Below are positions 10,111 to 23,500 of a stretch of DNA of 64,000 bases, piece by piece. Every line of letters begins with the position of its first letter. Positions within the stretch are counted from its first letter, which is position 1. A program made the position numbers and the translations under genes. The stretch comes from Eudorina sp. 2006-703-Eu-15 (lineage: Eukaryota; Chlorophyta; Chlorophyceae; Chlamydomonadales; Volvocaceae). The stretch lies in contig BDSI01000108.1 of NCBI GenBank assembly GCA_003117195.1, positions 318,614 through 382,613 of the forward strand. Reading direction: 5' to 3'. Under the pieces are notes generated by a model. The model did no database searches and was not told where the DNA came from. It saw nothing but the letters and a program-made list of their open reading frames with translations.

Positions 10111-13100
10111 ATGTTCGCAAAGCTCACCGCCCTTGTTGGCGGTGGGTACTCCTTTCCATATGTGGCAGAAGAGCCGTATGACTCTGCTTGGGGACAGTGG
10201 ACCCACTACCGTGGGAAGTCGAAGGACGATAACTCACCTGTGTCAATTTTTAAGATAAGCGCTACAGATCCTAATGATCGCAAGCTTGTTTGTGCTAGGA
10301 ACGGGGTCAAGCGACTGAAGCTGGTACGTTGACAGGCCCAAAGCCCCACTCATCGGTTATCAAGGGTCTTGACCTTGTCAGGATCTTAGAAACTCGACGG
10401 ACTGCCTAAACAACGTCACAACGCTACAGTATGCGACCCCAGTGCATCGGTGCAGTCGGTTTTTCGTGACGGTTGTCCAGATAGCTTGTGTTTCAGACGC
10501 ACTGGGAGGGCCTGACCCCTCCCGTTCATCTCTTCCTGCTTGCCAGTTGCGCCATCCAAACATCCTTGCGTACAAGGACAGCACGGAGACCACGGAGAAG
10601 GGCGCCACCGTGATCACGCTGGTTACGGAGCCGGTGAAACCGCTGAAGGACGTCCTGAAGGAGCTTGGCCTGGAGGACCAACACAGGTGAGCAGCCCTGG
10701 CCACCCATGCCTTGGCGGCCGGATCGTGGGTCGGATGACATGGGCACGAACGCGTAACCCACCCGCAAGCGTAACCCATGGTGAGAAGAAGGGGCTCAGT
10801 GCGGTGATTATGGGCGTTGACGAGGGCAGCAGGCCGCTGGAGGCCGTCTGCGCTCGTGGCAGACACCTGTCAACCAGCCGCAGTCGGCCACCCCGGAGTG
10901 TCACCGACCACCTTGGGCGGTGGATGCAACACCGGTGAATCGGGATGCAGCCCCTTGCGGAATGCCACGAGGGCAGCTGCGTTGGCCAGGAGCCTCCTAT
11001 CCTTGACCGGGGAGGAGGAATGAGGGGCGGCCTAGCTTCTCTGGTTTAGAGCCGATGTGGCAGCAGGTCGCTGTCAGGGAAGGTGCGATGCGGTCCAGCG
11101 GCCACAGGGCTGCACACGGCTGGAACGTTGGACGCATTTTGCACATCACACTCGGGTAGGACCCAACGACGGGATGGCTGACGGAGCTGGTTTCGGTCCG
11201 TTGCGGCCGGGAGCAGCGGCCAGCACGACAGCTGCTGAGCTCAGCCCGGGGACCGCGCCTGGGGTACCTGGTGTCGGAAGCCCGACACCGGGTGCAAGGC
11301 GCAGGCCGCCAGAGGTCGCCTGCCAGTCATAGGTTTGCATTCGAGATCTGCACCGGGGAGAGATGAAGGGAGCCGGCTATGGGACCTCGGCGATGTTGCT
11401 GCGGCTGGCACCTGCTGTGGGTCGTGTCCGGGCGTGAGATACCCCCCGCTGGCTGCGCACGTGCGTGAGATACCCTCCGCCGGCTGGTCGCGAGAAACCC
11501 TCCGCCGTGGTACCTGTTTCCCGCTCTGAACAGGGATGAGTACTACGCCATGGGCATGCTGCACGCCACCAACGCAGTCAGCTTCCTGAACAACGACTGC
11601 AAGCTGGTGGGTGCGTGGCGGAAGGGAGCGTGTGGTGGGATACGCGGGAAGGGGGGCTTTCGACAGGTTGGTATGCCAGGTTCTCCACGAGGTCGGCGGT
11701 GCTGCCTCTGTTGCCTCGTGGGCATATCCCGATGAGTGACCCCGTGAGGTCTTTGAGCTCGTGCCGGGCGTCGCTCCCAGTGTCCCCCAACCCGCTGTGT
11801 GCTACCTGCTCTGCACAGCGCCAACCGTTGCACCCCCAAAGCGCGAGAGCGGGCCCAAGGTCTCGGAACATCTCAGTGCTGTGGATCCGTCCCCCCCATC
11901 CATTCACACCCTACCTGCCACCGCAGATTCACGGTAACATCTGCATGGCCGCCGTGGTGGTGACGTCCTCCCTGGACTGGAAGCTCCATGGCTTCGACCT
12001 GCTGAGCGAGCACTCCCTGCCGCCCGACCAGCAGCTGCAGAACGCCTCCTGGATGGTGGGGCGGGGCGGGGGCGGGGCGGGGCGGGTCGCTGTATGGGCT
12101 GGTGATGGGGAGGCGGATATACGGGGCGGGTCGCTGTATGGGCTGGTAATGGGGAGGCGGATATACGGGGCGGGTCGCTGTATGGGCTGGTAATGGGGAG
12201 GCGGATATACGGGGCGGCTATGGAGTGTTGCGCCGGGAATGACGTGGGAGGGAGGGGGGGATGTCGCGGGCCAAGCGCTCCTGCCAGGGCGCCTGGCACG
12301 GACCTGACAGCGCCGTCTCGCAGACCTGGTCCGGGATGTAACCCGTCGCAGTGGGACATCAGAGGCGCGAGGATTAGCCGGACTACTCAATAGACTTACC
12401 AGTAGGTGAGGCAGAAGCAAAGCAACTTCGTGTGAGTAGTCCGGCTAATCCGCCCGCAGCTTTGCCGCTGCCTCAAATTCTGGTAAATATGTTGAGTAGT
12501 ACGTCACATTCGTCACATTCGGGCTGCTTGCGGCGGGTTTCCCGCTCAACACCCACGCTTTACGCAACGGCGTTCCGGCCCGAGATGACGTGTCGTTTGG
12601 CAGACTTTGCAAGCTGGTGTCCTCAGAATCCCCGGCCTCCGTCTCGAGAGGTGCAGGCACAGCCGCGGCAGCCTGGCCATCCAGCGTCGTTCATCCCCTG
12701 AATCCCCCTCATCCCGCCACTTCCCCTCCGCCCCCACCTCCAGGTGGGAAACCAGTACAAGCCCGCGGAGCTGGCCCGCTCCGAGTGGGAGGTGATCCGC
12801 CAGGGGCCCCCGTGGGCGGTGGACGCCTGGGGCCTGGGCTGCCTGACCCAGGAGGTGTTCAGCTGCACGGAGATGGCCAGCGTGGAAAACCTGAGGTGGG
12901 ACTGAGCGGACTTGAGAGCAAGGGGCGGATGCAGGCGGGCCCAGGACGTGACGTGCGCGGGTCGGTGGCCTCTGAACTGAACGAAGGGACGCGAGAGCGC
13001 GTTGGCCCCACATGGGGCGTGCGTGCGGGCTGGGGAGGGTTGTGCATGACGTGACGGGGTAGGTGAAGCAGCTGCGTGGAGGCCAGGGAGTCGTGCGGGG

Positions 13101-16100
13101 CCCTCTTGCGTTGACATGGCGGGGCGGACCAGGGCGGCCGTGTGGCTCTGGAACCGTGGGGCGGTGGGAGGGGGAGTCGCGGTGGTCATCGGCTGGGTGC
13201 GCTCTTGCGATTTTGCTGTCTCGGTTGACCTAGGAGGGCGAGTCCGGGTGATCCAAGAGGGCGAGTCGCGGCGTGCATGTTGGTGAGTGGCACGCGGCGA
13301 GAGCCCTGATTGAGCGCCGGGCGAATTTCCGTCTCGCGGCTGAGTCATCGACATCACATCCTGGGTGCTCTCCCGCCGCCCACCCTCGCCCCGGCCCCTC
13401 TCCAGGCACATCGACCTGATCCCGAAGGACCTGCTTCAGGACTACCAGAAACTGCTCAGCTCCGCGCCAGCCCGGCGGCTCAACCCCGCCAAGGTGGCCA
13501 AGTCGCCCTTCCTCAACAACCGGCTGGTGGACGTGGTGGCCTTCATGGAGAACATCTCGGTCAAGGACGCGGTGGAGAAGGTGCGCCCTGGGGGAGGATG
13601 TCACCAAGGAAGCAAATCCGGCCCTGGCTCAAACGGCCGGCAGCGGAGGTGGCTGCGATGGAGGCGGTGGCTGGGCTACGGCCAAGGAAGAGGAGCGGAA
13701 TGAGAGAGGGGTTTCCACAGGGTTGGAGCGTGTCAGGGAGTGGCGGGGAGCTCTCAGGACGGCAGCGCCACGCGCGATCTCGTCTGGACTTTTCACCCCT
13801 GTTCACCACCCCTCGGGAGGACATGGCTATCATGACAGGTGCTACCTAGACTATCTGTCCAGTGCCAGCCGACCGTTCCTCGTCCAGCTGCCCTGCTTGT
13901 GCGACGGTCGCCGGCATCCCTCCTGGACTGTGCCCTCGCAGGAGTCGTTCTTCCGGAAGCTGCCCTCGGTGCTGCCGGCGATCCCCGCCGCGGTGGCGGT
14001 GGGCAAGCTGCTGCCGCTGCTGGCCTCGGCGCTGGAGTTCGGAGGGGCGCCCCCGCTGGCGGTGTCATCGCTCATGGTGATCGGCGGCCACCTCAACAGC
14101 GACGACTTCAACAAGCGGGTGGTGCCCTGCCTGTCCAAGCTCTTCGCCTCCACGGGTGCGGCCCGGGCCGGGGCCGGGGCCCGGCGGTGGGGCTGCTGGG
14201 CAGGGGCAGACGCGGAGGGCCGGCACATCGCCTCGCGCTGGGCGCTATTTCCAGGTCCTATGTGCCGCGCCGGACTCTCCCAGACAAAATTGCCTGTGGA
14301 GGGCACGTAAGCCAGCAAGGAGAGGCGCCCCGCTGAGCAGCGGAACATGTGGACCGCCGCTGGGCCTTCAGATCGCTCTGCGCTCTAGGCACCGGCCAAC
14401 ACCCGCGGTCATGGTGTGCGGTTCTAGGCAGGTCCCTTATTAAACACGCGCGGGGTCACGCGCACGTGCTTCCACACCCCTGCCGCAACCTGCCGCGCTG
14501 CAACCGCTCGTCTGCGTCTTATCGCTTCGAGGCCCTCTCCCTTGAAGGCCGTGACGCTGATCCACCGCCCGCCGGCCCCCTCTCCGCTCCCTTGCCCCGC
14601 GCCTCCGGCCCCTCCCGCGACGGCAGACCGCGGCCTGCGCCGCTCCCTGCTGGAGTCCATGGACCAGTACTCCCAGCACCTGACCACCGGCGTCATCGAG
14701 GACCAGATCTACCCGCACCTGCAGACGGGCTTCACTGACACGCACGCCTACATCCGGGAGCTCACCCTCAAGTCCATGCTGCTGCTGGCGCCCAAGATGG
14801 CCAACAAGACGCTCGTGTCCTCAGTGCTCAAACACCTGTCCAAGCTGCAGGTGAGCTGGGGACTGGGGACGTGGGACGGGGACGTGGGACGGGGACGGGG
14901 ACGTGGGACTGGCGGGAATCCCGTGGGGCGGGAGCCAAAGCCGAAGGGGCTGCGGCGCAGACGCCCCCTCTGGGTCTGCGGGTTGGGCCATTACGCATCA
15001 ACGGCGCAGGGTCCTGTTTCAAGTGCGAACGCCCTTGCAGGCCGCCGGCAACTCGTCCGAATGGCTTCAGCTGCGGAGGTGCTTGCTGGTTCATCCGTGC
15101 GGGGTGAATGCACGGCTGCTGTCGAGGGGGGGGAAGAGGAACCTGCCGGTGTTCGAGGTGCCATATCCGTGATGTGTGGTATTCATCTCATCGCCCCACT
15201 CCCGCTCCCACTCCCCATCTCCGCATCGCCCCTTCTCCCCCCCGGGGTAGGTGGACGAGGAGCCCTCCATCCGCGCCAACACCACGGTGCTGCTGGGCAA
15301 CATCGCCACCTACCTGGGCGAGTCCACGTGCAGGAGGGTGCTGCCCAACGCCTTCACGCGCGCACTCAAGGACGCGTTCCCGCCCGCGCGCATTGCGGGG
15401 CTGCGCGCCCTGGCCGCCACCAAACAGTACTACCCCGCGGGTGAGTCCCGGCCCCGCGCCCCGCCCCGCGCCGCAACACCGCGCTGCGGTTCCTCTGCCA
15501 ATGAGGTCCACCCGGGCTGCTGCGCGGTGTTGGGGATCGTCGCTGGCACGCGGCGCCGAAGATGCGACCCGCGGATATGACTGCACGGGGTTACAGAGAT
15601 ATCCTTTCCACCTAAAATGCCGGTCTGGTGGTTTCAGCAGCGACTGATCCTCGCCTGGCGGCACTGCACCCCTGGGCTGGGTGTGTATGGGCTGTTTCTT
15701 TTTAACCCCGGCATCCCTCGGCCTCCCGACTCGCCAACTGGTGCAGAGGACGTTGCGATGCGGCTGCTGCCGGCGGTGTGCCCTCTGGCCATGGACAGCG
15801 TTCCGGAGGTGCGGCAGGCGGCGCTGGTGTGCCTGGACACCTTCGTCAAGGTGCTCAAGGATGAGGAGGAGGCGCGGAGGGCCCGGGAGGCCGCGGCCGC
15901 GGAGGCGGCGGGTGTGGCGGGCAGCGCCGGGGGCGCCGTCCCCTCCGCCCCGGGATCCAGCGGGGCGGCATCGTACCTCGTCGGGCAGGCGCCGGCGGTG
16001 CTAGGCGCGACGAGCAGCATGTTGACTTGGGCGGTATCCGGTTTGATGAACACGGTGGGGGGAGCGGCGCCCGGGCCAGGAGCGGCGCCGGCGGCAGCAG

Positions 16101-17084
16101 GGTCAGCGCAGGGGCCAGGCCCCGCCGCGCCCGCCGCTGCCAAGGCCGCCAGCCCGAAGGGCCCAGCAGCGGCAGCACACGCTGGCAGCACGGCCTCAGC
16201 GGCGGTGAAGCCGTCGGCTGCGACGGACGGGTGGGAGGACGACGATGACGCCTTTGAGGTGCGACGTCTGCTTGGGGCTGCGGGGGCTGCTGCGGGGGCA
16301 ACTGCCCCATGCCGGAGTTCCACTGCGTCTGCGTCGTCGTGGTCAGAGGACCGGGAGCCATGCGCCTCTGGATGGAAGCGGCTCGGGCGCGCTGACCGAA
16401 GCGCGGTCGATGTCTGCGGGGCAACCCCTTCAAATCCCTGATTTACGGTGCTCATGTATTTGACCGCTGATCCTTCCCGGACAATGGGTGCCCTCGGGTG
16501 CTTCGGTCCTGCAGGTCGATGCGGAGGAGCTGGCCGCGCGGAACCGGTTCGCCGCCAAGTCCTCAACCACCAGCACGGCCCCAACACCCGCAGCCCGCGC
16601 GTCCGCAGCACCGACGCCCGCGGCGGCGGTCGCAAAAGCCACGCCGGCGAGCACGGCTGGGCGTTTCGCAGCACCCGAGCCAGCGGCGGAACTGGACGCG
16701 GCCGCCGGCGGGGGCGGCGGTTGGGGCAACGACTTGGATGAAGATGAACTCTGGGAGGACATGGACAAGGGCGCTAAGGCGGCGCCCAAGCCCGCCGCGG
16801 CGCCGGCACCGGCAGCAGCCGCCCGGGCCGTGGCGTCCGCAGCAGCGACGGGGACGGCGGCGGCTGCGTCGCGACCTGCAGCAGCGGGCGCAGCGGCGGC
16901 GCGGCGAGCGGCCGGCGCGACGGGGACGGCGGCGCGGGCGACAGGGGAGGGCGGCGCAGGGGTGGCGGCCAAGCCCAAGCTGGGGGCCATGAAGCTGGGC
17001 GCCACCAAGGTGACCAGTTCCACCACCTCGGGTGCGGGCGCCGCTAAGAGCAGTCTGGGTGATTTCGACTCGGACAACTGGTAG
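10111..17084 (+). CDS. SCYL1: SCY1-like pseudokinase (SCYL1 type) with HEAT repeats
   Basis: Eleven exons with consistent phases: 10111-10323, 10547-10686, 11534-11606, 11927-12055, 12744-12895, 13406-13580, 13942-14155, 14627-14850, 15251-15440, 15747-16258 and 16515-17084 (TAG), giving 863 residues. The N-terminal kinase-like domain (about 1-290) contains LRHPNILAYKD, but the catalytic loop reads IHGN (143-146) instead of HRD and the metal motif reads GFD (164-166) instead of DFG, as expected of a pseudokinase. HEAT-type helices follow (about 300-560) with SMLLLAPKM and RANTTVLLGNIATYLGEST, the best family signatures. The C-terminal third is Ala/Gly/Pro-rich with acidic WEDDDD and WGNDLDEDELWEDMD patches and PKLGAMKLGATK near the end. 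SCYL1 proteins act in COPI-dependent Golgi-ER transport. The animal C-terminal Arg-Lys-Leu-Asp COPI signal is absent; this protein ends DFDSDNW. Confidence 0.93.
12081..12215. repeat. 44-bp tandem repeat, three copies
   Basis: A unit starting GGCGGGTCGCTGTATGGGCT and ending GGATATACGG repeats at 12081, 12125 and 12169, with a partial fourth start at 12213. The copies differ by one or two bases. It lies in SCYL1 intron 4, just after the donor at 12056. The period is not a multiple of three, in keeping with non-coding DNA. Confidence 0.85.
12371..12451. repeat. 19-bp perfect inverted repeat (possible small MITE or hairpin)
   Basis: GGATTAGCCGGACTACTCA at 12371-12389 is exactly reverse-complemented at 12433-12451, with a 43-base loop. 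It sits in SCYL1 intron 4. No convincing target-site duplication flanks it, so it may be a degraded or unusual inverted-repeat element or simply a stable hairpin. A further TGAGTAGT occurs at about 12493. Confidence 0.75.
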
Positions 17085-18971
17085 CGGCGAGGAGGGACTG
17101 GCATCGGCATGCGGCCGGGGCGTGTGGTCGGATGGCTGAGTGAGGTACCGGCAGCTTGCTGTTGGGAGGTGAGCGATGGGGTGGGGTGCCTGGGGGCCGG
17201 CGGTGGTCCCAGCTGGTGGTGTAGAGTGTGTGGGGAGGGGGGAGGGGTCGGGGAGGCGCCTGGAGCGTGTACATTTCAGGATCCGGTCGAGACGCAGCAG
17301 GGTTTGTGTGTGCGCTGAGGTAGTTGCACGGCCAGGACTCGGCCCGGGAGGAATCGTTGGTGCGGCGACCAGGATGGACTGCATCGTTTCGCGGGCGGTA
17401 CTGCGCCAGTGCGGGCCCGTCTTTTGGTGACGTGCAGGGGCCTGGCAAATTCCCCTCCTGCGCCGTAGCCCGCGCCAGACGTTCCAGGGGATTGGAAGCA
17501 TGGAGCAGGGCAGGTACCTTGGGGCAGGTGCGTGTGCGGTCGCATTCGCCGTGTATGATTCTATTCTCAAGTGGGGTGCAGGTGCACCAGACCGGAGCAC
17601 CTCCAGGTCCTGCGGTCGAGGTGGAGCCCAGCGTCCCTTGGCACGGGGTCAAAAATGGTTGGGGTCACTCCTCCAATGACATGACACACTCGGGTACATG
17701 GTAGGGTGTTTCGTCGGCTGCTGTGGGCGTGTACGGTACTGTGACGAGGCTGCTGCTGGCATGGGGCGCACAACGCACCCACCCGTCGGGCTGTGTTCGC
17801 CATTCAATCTTTTGTGTATTGTTTCGCTCGTGGTAACGTTTCGATGTCCGGCGCGCTGCAACCCTTGCACCCGGCGTCAAGCTCTCGGAGGGTCATTGTC
17901 TTGCCATGCGCAGTGGGCAGGGGTTCGCAATCGGACCGGCGAGAGGGCGATGAAGAAGTCGCGGGCACACTCTCCCGTACGTCGTCCGTTTGTGCTGCCT
18001 CTTCGAAGCGCCACGCAGCGGTTGACTGGAAGGTATCGCCGGACCTCGACGGTGGCGTGTCTGCGCCTGATGGGCCAACCTGCTGGGATGTTGTGCGGTC
18101 CTTAGCTGGCTTGACATGAACCACCCACTGAGGCAATGAATCATCCTGCGCGAATCAGGTATGCCACCGGCGGATCGAAAATATAGCCGGAAAACAGCCA
18201 TGCCCGCCCCGCCAATAGGAATGCCAGGTAAGGCGGTCGCCACGCCAGTGAGTTCGATACAGCCTCGCCTTCCTGACCTCTCCCCCATAGGCCCCCGGCA
18301 AACGTCCTCGCATTTCGGCCTCCTCAAATTCTGCACCACCCCGTCGTACCCGTCGTACGGACCTGGTCACATCAGGACACGGGGCGACCCCCCGACACGT
18401 CCAACACGTGTACGAACATGCACCCGCTCGTCGCCGCCATGCAGCTCCCCGAAGAGCTCTCCTTCCGACATGGAAGGGGACCGGAGACCTCACAAGATTG
18501 AAGCCCAAACCCACGGACCCAGGGCCAGCAGGCGCTTCGGCACTGCCCCCGTCCTTACCCACTACCTCGGTAGTCCGTTATGAAACTGCCCCTAGGTGCC
18601 CGCAACCGCAACCATCTGTGCCCAGCCACAGGCGTCGCATCGCGACACCTGTTCACAGTTGAGGGCCCTGGCGCCGCGCCGTGGTCCGCCCACCCCCTGA
18701 GTGTAACAGCCGCCCGGCATCTGATCAAATTACTTGCATGCCGCAAGACGGCGACTCCATGGCTCCTTCGGCCCCGTTCTTAATCCTCCACCTCCGCCTC
18801 ACAAGCCAGTATCACGGTCACCCCTAGCCACCAAGATTTGGAGTCTTATGGGTAAAAACCCCGCTGCATCGCACATCGTCAATATTCTATCAAGTCGCTA
18901 TCAAGTCAGTCTGTACGCGTCCGTTGCGCTCCTCCTGTAGACTGGGAGGTGGGTCCGCCCAGGGGGTAATG
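17085..18971. other. Spacer between convergent SCYL1 and MON2
   Basis: This 1.9 kb region should contain both 3' untranslated regions. A plus-strand TGTAA occurs near 18700 but is far from the SCYL1 stop. No open frame here resembles a known family and no transposon ends were seen. Confidence 0.5.
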
Positions 18972-20533
18972 TCAGAGCAGCGGCGGCTGCGGGGCCCCCG
19001 GGGCTGCGGCGCACAGCCCCACCCCAGCGCCCAGCGTCGCGAGCATGCCCTGCACCGCCGCCCGGACCGACGGGTCGGAGCTGCCGATGCACTCGCACAA
19101 GACGCCGTACAGCGCCAGCAGGTGAGGCTGCTCCTTCACCCACAGCGACTTGCCGCCCAACGACAGCCCTCCAGCACCCGCGCTGGATGCGCTCGCCAGC
19201 GACGGCGGCCCGTGGCTGTGCTGCCCGGACATCGACCCCGCGTTCCGCAGCACCGGTCCGGCACCACCACCGCCGCCGCCGCTACCGCTGACGCTGGGCC
19301 GCTTCGGCGCGTTGGGCGCGCCGGTGACGGCACCGCCAGTGCCGCCGGCAGCGGCGCCCATCGCCGTCGCCAGCAGAGCGCCCGTACTGCTGTAGGTTCG
19401 TGAGAAAAACGAGGACGAGGAAGACCTGGCAACCGGGGCAGCGCCGTTCGCTGTGGAGGTTGGCTCGCCGGCTGCCGTAGGCGCGAAGGGTCCGGCGCCG
19501 CCGGCCGCCGCCACCGCCGCCGTCGGACTCATCAGCTCGAAGCCGCTGCTGCTACGCCGCGAGATTGCCGGTGGACTGGCCAGCACGCCTGAACCGGGGC
19601 CGCTAATGCCGCCGCCGAAGCTCGGCATGGAGCTCAGGGCGGGGTGGCCGCCGGCGGAGGCGGCGGCCGCCGCCGCGGCCGCGGCTGCGGCGCCGGCCGC
19701 CAGTGCTGGCGGCGGCAGGGCTGCTTGGGCGCGCACCGCCCTCAGTACCTCCAGCCAGAACCGCAGATGAGGTCGAGAGAGCAGCAGCGAGTCGGACACG
19801 GGGGGGACCACACGCAGCTGCTGCAGCAGCTCCAGCACGTGCCGAGCCTTGTCGTGCAGCGCCACAGACAAGCCGGCGGGCCCTGATGAGCAGGCCGCGG
19901 TGCGGACGGGCGTCAGCGCCGGCGGCAGCGCGCCGGCGGTCGCGTGGCCCTCGGGCTGGGTCCCAGCGGCTCTAGGGTTGGTGACGGAGGTGGAGGTCGA
20001 GGTGGAGGCTGACCGCGTGCGGTGCTCCGCGCGCGCGTACTCCTGGAGGATGGCCTCGCAGCGGGTCACGAAGACGGGCAGTGCCAGCTGGGCGACCTGC
20101 AGGGGGAAATGAAGGTGCGGGGGAGACAGGGAGGCGTTGGGAAACAGAGCAGCCCGACAGCGAGGGCATCGGCCACCAGGGAAGTGAAGGCGCAGTGCCG
20201 CAAGCGCAGCACTGACATGGCGGGCCAGGGAGAGGGAGACGAAGAGAGACAGAGAGAGGTGTTGCCCTGCACTTTTCGGCGGAAGCGACGTTTCGGCCAC
20301 AAAGACACCGCCGATACCCGGCGACAATAATCCTGTCCAGCAACCCGGTTGCCGTACCCCACGGCTGAGACCAACGGCCGGGGTTATGGCAGGGTGATGC
20401 CAGGCGCCGTCTAATACTGCTCAGCCGCACCGCACTCCATGTACTAGGGTTAAGGCACGGCCGCGAATCCGTACCAACCACTGCCCTCCACCCACACATT
20501 CTATCCGCGCACCAGTTACCCACACGGGCTGGA

Positions 20534-20569
<36 letters not shown>

Positions 20570-23500
20570 ACCCAGAGGGCACCAGCGCCCGTCCTGCCGC
20601 CCCTTCCCCACAAACAGACGCGGCACCCTCCCCTCCCAACATCCTACCTCCAGCTGTGACCGGTTGCCCGGCTGTTGCCCAGAGTCGCCACGGCCGTCTG
20701 AGTCAGCCGCCGGCGCCTCCTGCCCCCGGCTGCACAGCACGTAGAGCTTGTTGAGGCACACGTGGCTGAGGCGGCTGGTTGGCGGCAGACCCGACTCGTC
20801 GTAGGGCCGGTCGGTGGCGGCTAGGAGGCTGATGCCGGCGGCCGAGGGCGCGGCGGCGGACGCCGCACCCGCGTCCAGCACCTCCACAAGCGTACGCCGC
20901 ATCTGTCGAGGCACACCCAGCCGAGAGGACGCGGAGAGGAAACAACGTCGTCGCAAGGGGGCGGCGCGATGGTTCGATGATTGGACTTTTGATGTTTATT
21001 GGCCGGTCAGTGGTGCACTGTCCTGCCCGGGGTCTGGTCCGGTGCACCGTATCTTGCACATCGCGTGGCATGGTCAAGTATCCCTTGGACATGGGTGATT
21101 CGGGCGGGTCTCTCGCTAAACACACCGTTGATGCCTTAGAGCGCCCTTATTTGCATCGCCGCTTGCACATAGGGCCCCCCCCATGAAGCCATATTTTGAT
21201 GCGATTGCAGAAAAACCGCCACCCGTGCACTGTGGCTACACCGGTCACCCCCACACGCAACGATGCAAGCCAGCATCAGGCCATCTGCCGTGTGTACACG
21301 ACCTGCATGAGTACACGACCGCGCTCCATGCGGGTGGGTGGAGGGGGCGGGTTAAAAGGAAATTTTTAGACATATTATACTGCGCTGCTGGCGGGTGGGG
21401 GAGGGGGCCAGCGTCGCGACCCACCTCGACGGGCGCGTGCTGGCAGGAGCTCAGCACCGTCTCCGAGAGGCAGTCCAGCACCGCGGTGGTGATCTCCAGG
21501 TCCGCGGCCACCTGCTCCGCGGAGGGCTGACACGGGGCCGCCGCCGACGGCTCGGCGGAGGAGCTCATGCGGCGGAAGTAGGCGGCGGTGGCGCCGCTGC
21601 CGCCCGAGGCGGCCACCGCCAGTGCCAGCGAGTGCTGCAGCTCCGGCGGCGGCTGCACGAGGGGCGGCAGGCTGAGCGCCAGGAAGAACATCTGGAAGGC
21701 GCGGGCGAGCGCCGGCCAGGTGGACTGGGGCACCACCACCTGCTGCTGCTGTTGCTGCTGGAGTTGCTGGCCCTGCGGCAGCCACAGGGACCAAGAGGGG
21801 AGGAGGCGGAGAGTGAGGATGGATGAGACCTCACGCCGGGCACACCGGAGTGCCTGCACCGTCCACACGAAGGGTAAAGGCCCCACGCGCCGCACCATCG
21901 ATTGCAAGGTTCGACACGATTCCGCTCCATGGACCTTGGCTGCCCTATTCCGCTCCAGGGTTCCCGCACCACCGACCGGTACCACCGACCGGTACCACCG
22001 ACTGGTGCCGGGCATCCTCGCACCTGGCTGCTGCAGATGTTGATGGAGGGCAGCCCGGTCTGCACGACCGTGACGAAGCCCCGGGCCGCCGCCCGCCACA
22101 GCTCCTCCAGCGCCTGCGCCTCCCCCGAGTCCCCCACCAGGTGCAGCTGCGGCGGCACCACCACCACGCCCACCCCGGCTCCGGAACCGGGGCTGTGCGC
22201 CGCGCCCGGCAGCAGGTGTCGGCAGGCCATGCACTCCGACATGGCGCCCACAAGCAGCGGGAAGGTGGCCACACGGACCTGCGCCCAAGCAGTCGGCGGA
22301 TGTACATGCAGGCGCGGACGTGGGCCAACGGAGACACGAGGCCGGCAATAGGACAGGTCGGGAAAGGGAGCGTTCAATCGCACTGATGGGGCGGACCACA
22401 CGACCCACCCAGGTGTCGCGCGGTGTCCGCTCCCTTTCCCCTCCCTGCCCCTCCCCCTGCCCCTCCCTTTCCCCTCCCGCTGGTCCCGTTCCGCCCAACT
22501 CCGTTTAACCCGACCGCACCTGCCAGCTGACTTGGTCGCGGTACCACGTGGCCAGCAGCTCCACCACCCGCGCCATCCACAGCGGTGACATGGCGCGCGC
22601 CTCCATCACCTCCGCGGAGCAGGCAAATGCCAGCCAGGGGGACACGCCGGCCGACCCGGGGTTGTGGACCGAGGTGTCCCGGCTGCTGCTGGCGACGCTC
22701 GTGTACGAGGCCATGGAGTCCAGGGTGGGCACGGAGGCGGCGGTGGGCGCGGGCGGATGGCCGGCGTCCGCCGCCACAGCCGCCGCGGTGTCGGGTGCGC
22801 TCGCGAACGAGGACCACTGGGCCGCACCGGTGGCGAGCTTGCGTTGCTGCGGTGGGGCACGTGGCACGGCACGGTACGGCATGGTACGGCATCACGGCAA
22901 CATTGACGATGTTGGAAGAGGTAAGGTGGGTTGGGGGTAAACCCGGCACGGCATCAGGATGTGGAGCTGCCTTGCCCTTCCCGGGGGAGTGTAGGTAGGG
23001 CCGCTGAGTAACTCCACTCCACTCGTCGTTTGTGATGACGCGTCAACGCAACGCATGGGGGGGGCGGCGTTGGGAACAGCCGCACCCGGACATATGCCTC
23101 GACGAGCAACGCCCCACGCCGCCAACCACCAACCATCGGTCGAGGCCCCACCCGGCTGCGACCCGCGGCGTCAGATCCCTCCCATACGGTACACACCTGC
23201 TGCAGCGCCGCCGCCTGCTGCGCGTACTGCCGCAGCGCCAAAGTGCTGAAGGGCCTCAGCATGTTGCACAGCAGGCTCAGCACGGCGGGCCACACGCCGG
23301 CCGCGGCCGCGGCGGGCGCCAGGCCCGCCATCGCCGTCAGCACCGCCTTCTGGATGGGCCCGATGCTGGTGAAGTGGATGGACGACGTGTCATCCGCCCC
23401 CACAGGATACCTGGCGAAGCGATCCAGCCACCGGAACACCAGCAGCAGCTGCTCGGGGTCGGGGCCGGGGCCGGCGGCGGCGGCGGCGATGAGGGCGGTG

